From Zizania palustris (lineage: Eukaryota > Streptophyta > Magnoliopsida > Poales > Poaceae): a stretch of 64,000 nucleotides of DNA. Positions 58,072-64,000 of the stretch are shown here, piece after piece. Within the stretch, counting starts at the first letter, position 1; every line of letters starts with the position of its first letter. Both the position numbers and the translations under genes were made by a program. The notes under the pieces are model-generated. The model saw only the letters and a program-made list of their open reading frames with translations, did not search any database and was not told where the DNA came from. The stretch covers positions 26,431,931-26,495,930 of the forward strand of contig JAAALK010000286.1 in the NCBI GenBank assembly GCA_019279435.1, read 5' to 3'.

Positions 58072-58083
58072 GCTCTGATACCA
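58072..58083 (-). promoter_or_regulatory. Primer-binding site of element H
   Basis: The minus strand reads TGGTATCAGAGC two bases from the 5' LTR, for initiator Met-tRNA. Confidence 0.9.
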
Positions 58084-58085
58084 AC

Positions 58086-58995
58086 TGATGGGGGAATGGT
58101 CCCGATCTTCCGCTAGGTAAAGGATAACTTGGGTTGGTGGAGAATCTCGACGTTGGCGATCCAAGGCTCCGGTCCGGTGGATCAAAACCTTGCAATCGTT
58201 ACACCACTGTCTCCGTTGGTTATCAACCACGCATGATGCGATTGACCTCGCCACGAAGGCTAATTCCTGCAAGCGAAACCAAGAACACAAGAAAGAACAG
58301 GAAGGATACAAGTCGAATGCCAAATCACAGACAAACGATGATAAGGTGAGGTTTCACAAATGCCAATGCAGCAGCCAATCGGTCCGGTGCAAGAGGCGGG
58401 ATCTAAACACACAAGTGTAGATGCAAACAAAGCAAAACCTAACCCTAAAGGTGGCTGGAAAGAATATATAGGGCGTGGGCAGCCTGTGGAAGGCGAACAA
58501 ACTCAGACTATGGGCTAGAAGGCGAACAGACTTGGACTATGGGCCAACACGGCCCAGTTCTGTCACGCAGGACTGTTTTAAACACACAGGACGGCTCGAG
58601 ACTCCAAATGAGACGAAACCAATGGCAAAAGATCCGCTTCTCCTCAGCTTTCCAAAAAGTCCACGAACGCACCAATCGGACTTCGTATGAGGAAGTTAGG
58701 ACCATTTTGGTGCATGGTGGTCGATGTAGTCCGAACCAGCGAATTCTTGACTTCAAATCATCCGTGTGACTCCGTCTTCAACTCCAACTCTCTTATTCCA
58801 TCTCCCATGTTCCTAAGAAACAACATATCACTAGTATTCAGTAGCATCCCGTCCAAACAAATATTAACATAGTTGCGAAGGAAAGAATTAACCTCATGGT
58901 TCAAGCGACGGGCGCGGGCGCGTGTGATTGGTCCTTGTAGTTGAATTGTAGGTGGAGGCTCCATGTGTGTATCAGGCGAAGTGATGTCCTCATCA
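58086..58995 (-). repeat. 5' LTR of element H
   Basis: 910 bp, TGATGGGGGAATGG... to ...TGTCCTCATCA. TATA-like TATATAT at 58464-58470 on the minus strand. The integrase-tail coding sequence is preserved here too, with a few amino-acid changes. Confidence 0.92.
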
Positions 58996-59000
58996 CCTAG

Positions 59001-59400
59001 GGTAAGGAAGTAGATTGAAAAGTAAAGGTATGATTCAAGGTAATAATAGATCGGATCTATTAGGGTTTCGAGGCGGTCCCTTGAATCGGCATTGCCTCTA
59101 TATTTATAGGAGTTGGACATGATGTGCCTGGGCTCTAATTTGACTTAGATATGAGTCAAAGTCGTTAAAACTTTATTAGAGATAAAAATATCTCAAAATC
59201 AATTAATCTGACTTAGAAGATTGGGCCGGTCTGAACAGACCCATATGGTCGGTCTGACCAGGCCAACATGGCCAGTTAGACCATGCCTACATGGCCGGTT
59301 GGACTGGCCTGTGCCAGGTCTGGCATATTTTCGGCCGAAAATTACCAAAATTGATATTTTTACAATTTTGACCATTAATGCCATTTTTGCTATCAACACA
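59001..59400 (-). repeat. LTR of element I, right part (U3 side)
   Basis: Ends ...GCTATCAACACA at 59400 on the plus strand, i.e. TGTGTTGATAGC on the minus strand directly after a polypurine tract. TATA-like TATAAATA at 59101-59108 (minus). Several GGCCGGTCTGAACAGACC-like motifs at 59223-59335. Together with 53052-53532 and about 24612-24985 the LTR would be about 1.25 kb. Confidence 0.7.
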
Positions 59401-59412
59401 TGCCCCCTTGCG
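59401..59412 (-). promoter_or_regulatory. Polypurine tract of element I
   Basis: The minus strand reads CGCAAGGGGGCA directly before the LTR start TGTGTTG. Confidence 0.75.
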
Positions 59413-59491
59413 TTTTGCAACACACTTGTGATGTACTTTTTCAAATACCTACCATTCAAAGCTCTTCGAAATCGCTCTCCTTGTAGAGAAT

Positions 59492-60691
59492 CTAACAAAT
59501 ATACATTACCTGGAGTGATTTCAACAACTCTAAAAGGACCTTCCCAACTAGGCGACCATTTACCAAATTTTGGACATTATTGCCTAAAGGCAAAATCGTC
59601 TTCCAAACCAAGTCACCAACTTGAAACGATTTTGCTTTCACCTTCTTATTATAAGCTCTAACCACTCTTCTTTTGTCTTTTTCTATTTCCTCTAGAGCTC
59701 TTAATCTTTTATCGGTCACTTGTTCCAAATTGTCCTTCAAAAGAACTTCATAATCACCGACCGATAAGTCATCTTGCTTAAGCAACCTCAAAGAGCCAAG
59801 ATTCACCTCTACGGGTAAAACAACTTCTTGTACATATACCAACTCATATGGACTTACCTTGGTGGTACCATGCTTCGCAATTCTACATGCCCATAATGCC
59901 ATCGAAAGCACTTCATGCCACCTTCTAGGAGACTCTTCAATATTCTTCTTAATGAGCTTAATCACAGTTTTATTACTGGACTTGGCCTGACCATTGGCCT
60001 GAGCATAGTATGGTGAAGAGTTTATCAACTTTATACCATAAGATTCGGCAAAATCACACACCTCTTTAGAAACAAACGAAGCACCCTGAACTGTAGTAAG
60101 AGTTTGAGGGATACCGAATCTATGTATAATGTGCTTCAAGATGAAATCGATTACCTCATTTTGCATCATGTTCTTGAGAGGCACGGCCTCGGTCCACTTG
60201 GTGAAGTAATTTGTCGCCATCAACATGAACCGATGCCATTTTGAAGAGAAAGGATAAATTTGGCCGATGAAGTACAAGACCCAACCTCGGAAAGGCCATG
60301 GTTTGTTAATAGGATTAAACAAAGATGCAGGAGAAAGCAGAATATTACCAAACCTTTGACATGCTTCACATCCTATATAATACTTAAAACAATCCTCAAT
60401 CATAGACGGCCAATAAAAACCCGATATTTTGAGCATCCAAATCATTTTCTAGGCCGACTGATGAGTACCACAAAGACCATCATATACTTCACCCACAAGT
60501 TTAGACTGATCAACATTAAAACTTTTCAAAAGTACTCTATCAATTGTTCGGCGATACAACTCGTCATCGAGCAATACAAATTTAAACGCTTGCCACCGAA
60601 TATTCCGATGAACCCGCTTACTAGGATCTCTCAAGTATTGGATAATCGGAGACCTCCAATCATCCTCATGATGTCCTGAAGTACTAGCCAA
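59492..60691 (-). pseudogene. Integrase of gypsy element I (catalytic residues lost)
   Basis: The zinc region lies at 60691-60340 (GLCGTHQSA, then CEACQRFG), with a TAG at 60449. The core frame 60445-59492 is open for 317 codons and well conserved in RPF-type blocks: WPFRGWVLYFIGQIYP, YFTKWTEAVPLKN, HRFGIPQTLTT, ASFVSKEVCDFAESYGIK, QANGQAKSSNKTVIKLIKK, ALWACRIAKHGTTKVSPYEL and FQVGDLVW. All three catalytic positions differ from the family: Y in VLYFIGQ (D expected), V in TTVQGA (D expected) and K in NGQAKSSN (E expected). It would insert cDNA into DNA but must be inactive. The type matches the Tat lineage. Confidence 0.87.
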
Positions 60692-60915
60692 ATTCTAACT
60701 TGAATTTGTGTTCAAATCAAAATTTTGATGTTGCCCCCGAGTCTTGGAATTTCCTAACACGGGGCGGTGGTCAGACCGACTATAGAGGGCCAGTCAGACT
60801 GGCCATTGCCAGATGGCTGGCACAAGGCAATCAGACCAGCCTAACATGGCCAGTCAAACCAGCTAGGTACCTACGGTCGGACCAGCCTAACAGGGCCGGT
60901 CAGACCGAAGTCCTC
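60692..60915. other. CCGGTCAGACCGG motif cluster between RNase H and integrase of I
   Basis: About 220 bp without coding support. Around 60760-60908 there are about six imperfect copies of the inverted-repeat motif (for example GGTGGTCAGACCG, GGCCAGTCAGACTGGCC, GGGCCGGTCAGACCG), the same motif as in the I LTR. Confidence 0.65.
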
Positions 60916-61544
60916 TCACTCGGGTGACACAATTTCTTCAAGCACTGGTTTTTCTTCTGTGAAAAATTTACCTCTTTTAATTTGGTAACCAGATGCTTGC
61001 TGAGCAAAATCATTTTTTACTGAGTTGGCTTCTCTAGACACATGTGAAATCTCAAAATCATCAAAAGTGCCAATTATGCCTAAACATTTATCCAAATAGC
61101 TATTTAGTAAACCGTTAAAGCATTGAGCACTTTTAGCTACTTGTTGAACAACTAATAGAGAATCACTATATGCGTGAACATATTTAACACCCATGGAGCT
61201 TAGAAATTCAAGTCCTAACAATAGAGCTTCATATTCAGCTCGGTTGTTAGTACAAGGAAATCTAATCGGGCCGAGGTCTCGAAACCCATAGCACTAGGTG
61301 ATATGATCACAACTCGAACACCTTGGCCATTCTTGCAAGCCGAACCATCAAAGTAATGTTTCCATAGCATTACTTCAATCAGAGCAACATCACTACTCCA
61401 ATTGATATTTACATGGTGATGAATTATAAAGTTTGCAATGACCTGGCCTTTCATAGCTTTCGAAGGTTCATAAGCAAAATCGTACTCAATTAAAGCGTAA
61501 GCCCACTTTCTGATTCTCCCACTTAGAATCGGCTTTTGCAACAT
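60916..61544 (-). pseudogene. Archaeal-type RNase H of element I
   Basis: A second RNase H, separate from the one after RT. WKHYFDGSACKNGQGVRVVI (first D, about 61350) is in the frame 61544-61215. After a frame change near 61220, the frame 61221-60916 continues with LGLEFLSSMGVKYVHAYSDS (D in SDS), LLVVQQVAK, NSYLDKCLGIIGTFDDFEI and SHVSREANSVKNDFAQQASG. Dual RNase H domains define the Tat group of plant Ty3/gypsy elements. It would remove RNA during reverse transcription. Frameshifted here. Confidence 0.8.
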
Positions 61545-61832
61545 TTACTTTATAACATCGATTTGGCAAGTGACAATACATGTGCCAGATAGAAGATAGT
61601 GATGAAGTTTGGTACATGCATAGTATAGTGATAAACATAAATGTTCGAAGAACACGTACCTTATCTCGGCAACTAATAGGCGGCGACTCAAGATCGTGAT
61701 GATGTACTCCTTTCCTTCCACCTCCTGTGTCAACACAACTCCTATCACGCTATCTTCTGCATCAACAGATAGCTGAAACAGAATCCCAGCTTTCGGTGCT
61801 CTTACAATAGGCAGTGATGACTTGCCTCCCAA
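61545..61832 (-). pseudogene. RNase H (RT-linked) of element I
   Basis: Frame of 95 codons: GILFQLSVDAEDSVIGVVLTQ, then EYIITILSRRLLVAEIRYVF, EHLCLSLYYACTKLHHYLL. It matches the gypsy RNase H that follows RT, with substitutions in usually fixed places (E of the YS-x-x-E motif is not clear). It overlaps the end of the RT frame by 31 bases in a different frame, so a frameshift lies near 61820. Confidence 0.72.
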
Positions 61833-62656
61833 GTGAACTCAGCTTCATTCTTTAGCCGAAGTATGGGGACAAAAGCATCAATCTTGTCAGACAAGTTAGA
61901 TATAAAGCGATGCAAATAGTTTACCTTGCCTAGCATCTTTTGCACATCTCTCTTGCATGTCGGTGCCTCAAAGTTCTTAATATTCTCAAGTTTCTTAGGA
62001 TCAATCTCAATACATCTTTCATGAATCATAAATCCTAAGAACTTGCCTGCTGACATGCCAAAAGCACACTTGAGCGGGTTCATTTTCAAGCCATACTTAC
62101 ACATTCTTTCGAAAGCAACTCTCAAATCGGCTAAATGGTATCCCATAGCATCTGATTTGACTACAACATCATCTGTATATACCGCTAGCATAACTCCGAG
62201 AAAGTAATGAAAGATCAAATTCATAGCACATTGATATGTAGCGCCAACATTCTTTAAACCAAAAGTCATCACGACCCACTCAAACAAGCTGACAAAACAA
62301 GGGCATCGAAAGGCCGTTTTGTAAATGTCCTCTTTGGCCATAAAAATTTGATTATAACCAGCATTGCCATTAAGAAAACTTAGTACCTTGTGTCCTGAAG
62401 CATCCTTGATCAACATGTCGGCTATCGACATGTGATACTCGTCCTTCGGAGTGGCCTTGTTCAAATCCCTGAAATCAATGCATACATGAATTTTGCCACT
62501 CCCTTTCTTCCCGACAAGAACAATGTTAGCAACCCATTCATCATACATGCATGGCCTAATAAACTCAACTTTGAGTAATTGTTCTATCTCCTCTTTAGCT
62601 AAGTCATACACGACCGAATTAAAATGATGAGGGGGCTGTTTATAAGGCCTAAACAC
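61802..62656 (-). pseudogene. Reverse transcriptase of element I
   Basis: 285-codon frame. Domains in order: HHFNSVVYDLAKEEIEQLL, FIRPCMYDEWVANIVLVGKK, KIHVCIDFRDLNKATPKDEY, VLSFLNGNAGYNQIFM (normally D in this motif, here N), FRCPCFVSLFEWVVMTFGLK, AVYTDDVVVKSD (YTDD for the usual YIDD, about 62180), KCAFGMSAGKFLGFMI, and KMLGKVNYLHRFISNLS. The length suits the domain. The D-to-N change in the first catalytic motif would abolish activity. Confidence 0.85.
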
Positions 62657-62986
62657 GGGTTTGGTATGCAGCCGATGTCCATGAGCTCACGGCTAAGTCT
62701 GGGCATCTCACTATACTCCCATGCTAAACAATCGACACACGACCGAAGAATTTTATTACCTCGACCTTTTCACAAGCCTGCAAATTCTGATTTACAAAAG
62801 TTGGCCTTGGAACAATACCATCTCTTATGTATACTTGTTCCAATGGGTCGGCCGACGCAAAACCTTGACCTAATTTTTCTAGTTCGTTAAAATATTCGAC
62901 AACTTCGGCAATACCATCTTTAGAAGACAGATACTGCTCTACACGAGACTTTAGTCAATCAAGATTACTCTTACTCGACATGACAA
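62657..62986 (-). other. Protease-RT linker of element I
   Basis: About 330 bp between the protease and RT frames. Parts read as the linker of Tat polyproteins in broken frames (for example around IYVRDGIVPRPTFVN on the minus strand, about 62790-62840). No domain. Confidence 0.5.
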
Positions 62987-63454
62987 CTACTTTAGAGATA
63001 GCTGAGCTACACCAGTCGACTTTACAAACACTGGAACAAAGTGCCCCTTGGACACGCTAACAAAGTCATAATCCGTGAGGTCTCTACTTGAGAGACATTC
63101 TATCTTATCATGGACGGCGTCAATAGACACATCGGCGAAAGCAATCTGGGTCGAAGTGTTAGCTGGTACAACTTCTACATCATCACCATCCCACTGAATC
63201 AAACACCGGTGCAAGGTAGACAGAATACAAAAATTGGCATTGTTCCAATCACGCCCAAGTAGTACACTACAATTACCTTGCACATTGACAATGAAGAATG
63301 TTGTCGGGAACGTCTTGTTGCCCACCATCAGCTCCAAAGAAAGTACGCCCTTGGCCTCGGAGCTCTCACCATTGAAGAAGTTTAGCGTCAGGTTGGTCTT
63401 CATCAAGTCGTCTTCATTTCTACTAAGCTTCTTCAACAGAGAGTACTTCATCAA
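62987..63454 (-). pseudogene. Aspartic protease region of element I
   Basis: 155-codon frame: MKYSLLKKLSRNEDDLMKTN, LNFFNGESSEAKGVLSLEL, FPTTFFIVNVQGNCSVLLGR, ILSTLHRCLIQWDGDDVEVV. This is the body of a retroviral-type protease domain of the Tat group, including the LLGRDW motif. The segment just before it, where the D-G/S-G active site belongs, is missing: the sequence upstream (PRIRLVNLM) joins directly to the downstream part, so an active-site deletion is likely. Confidence 0.72.
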
Positions 63455-64000
63455 GTTGACGAGTCGTATCCTCGGGCTTCTCGGAAATGGCCTCCCATGG
63501 GCCGAGGCTCAACTGAGCAACCTAGGCTTCGTCCTGCGGTAGTGCGAACTCAGCAGGAAGCATGACGACGTTTATGTCCATCGCCTAAGTTGGGGGGCCC
63601 TTGGAGATGAGTGTGTAGTCGTCGTCCATCAAATCGTCCTTGTCATCTCTAGGAGTAGGAGCTGGGTTGTTTGTGGTAACCGGCTTGGGCTTCCAAACCT
63701 CCTTCAGTACTAGTCAGGGACAGATCTCAAAAATGGCATCATGCTTGTCCTCAACTTTCTTCTTGCGCATCTCCTAAGGTCGAAGATGTTGTAGCCACCT
63801 CTTTTGTGACTTAGTCATACCTAGGGGTGCCCATGAAGGTTGTGGCTTAGTGTCGGGCGCCACAAACTTGCTCCTAGAATACTTGGCCGAATGGGAAGCC
63901 CCTGTATTTGCTCTGTATTTTCGCGCTTAGCGGAGACACTTTCATGTATTCTATCGGTCGGATTGGCCTTATTGGCCGGTCTAACCGGGCCTTGTCGGCC
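63455..64000 (-). other. gag-protease junction region of element I (partial)
   Basis: Short coding blocks in several frames, such as DDDYTLISKGPPNLGD on the minus strand at about 63590-63640, fit the end of gag and the start of the protease part of a Tat element. Stops are frequent. At the right edge (63950-64000) CCGGTCTAACCGGGCC-type motifs reappear. The rest of gag would lie beyond the window. Confidence 0.5.

Larger units (their letters stand above)
53533..58995 (-). mobile_element. Ty3/gypsy element H (CRM-like chromovirus, RT deleted), TSD CCTAG
   Basis: LTRs at 53533-54443 and 58086-58995, duplication CCTAG at 53528-53532 and 58996-59000, primer site next to 58086 and polypurine tract next to 54443. 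By eye I count about 20 substitutions and one indel between the LTRs (about 2 percent). Internally it has protease, then most of RT is missing, then RNase H and integrase; no recognisable gag. The LTR start (minus TGATGAGGACATCAC) and a pol frame running into the LTR resemble CRM/CRR centromeric chromoviruses; that lineage call is an inference. Confidence 0.9.

Noticed and set aside
1..64000. tRNA, rRNA, microRNA or organelle-derived sequence
   Set aside because: Apart from 12-base primer sites complementary to Met-tRNA, I saw no cloverleaf-like or ribosomal sequence, though a covariance search would be needed to exclude small RNAs.

Overview
This window is a repeat-filled stretch of plant nuclear DNA, most likely from a grass. 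Almost every base can be assigned to nested LTR retrotransposons. I found no intact host gene, no RNA gene and no CRISPR array. The grass call rests on the Sirevirus-type Ty1/copia families with the TGGTATCAGAGC primer site, on Ty3/gypsy families of the Tat, CRM-like and long-LTR chromovirus types, and on a broken, intron-containing fragment of a PITH-domain gene at 17.8-18.8 kb. The species cannot be named from sequence alone.

Layout. Copia element C (minus, gag and 5' LTR, 1-2200) interrupts copia element D (plus, 2201-7558). D is inserted in copia element E (minus, 7559-12393), and E sits in the gag of a fourth copia element, G (minus, 12394-17611). A gypsy-type solo LTR, J (13412-17403, TSD GAGAG), splits the G LTR. 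The PITH-domain fragment follows (17827-18829), then unassigned DNA. F (19198-24498, minus, TSD GATTC) is a full-length copia element with two near-identical 203-bp LTRs.

From 24.5 to 64 kb the background is element I, a Tat-lineage gypsy (minus; PR, RT, RNase H, archaeal-type RNase H, integrase). Its LTR is broken by two insertions. The first is a compound Sirevirus array (24986-53051) in which element A (minus, 29345-53051) carries element B (plus, 36420-49003, TSD GTAGG), and B carries a truncated A-type solo LTR (41576-43513). To the left of A lies a second, heavily deleted A-plus-B unit (24986-29344) that shares A's 3' LTR, so 25656-31259 is a near copy of 47393-53051. The second insertion is gypsy H (53533-58995, minus, TSD CCTAG), CRM-like, with an in-frame deletion of most of the reverse transcriptase.

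How it works together. These are layers of insertion, deletion and point decay rather than a cooperating gene set. No element encodes a complete uninterrupted polyprotein. B is the best preserved copia: its frame is broken by in-frame stops that look like C-to-T changes, and by the solo LTR. Promoter (TATA), primer-binding and polypurine sites are still recognisable in most elements. I found no convincing new biological system. The most interesting leads are a conserved noncoding block of about 180 bp between pol and the 3' LTR in three Sirevirus families, the shared-LTR duplication, a nucleosome-length tandem repeat inside the J LTR, and an open integrase frame in I that has lost all three catalytic residues.
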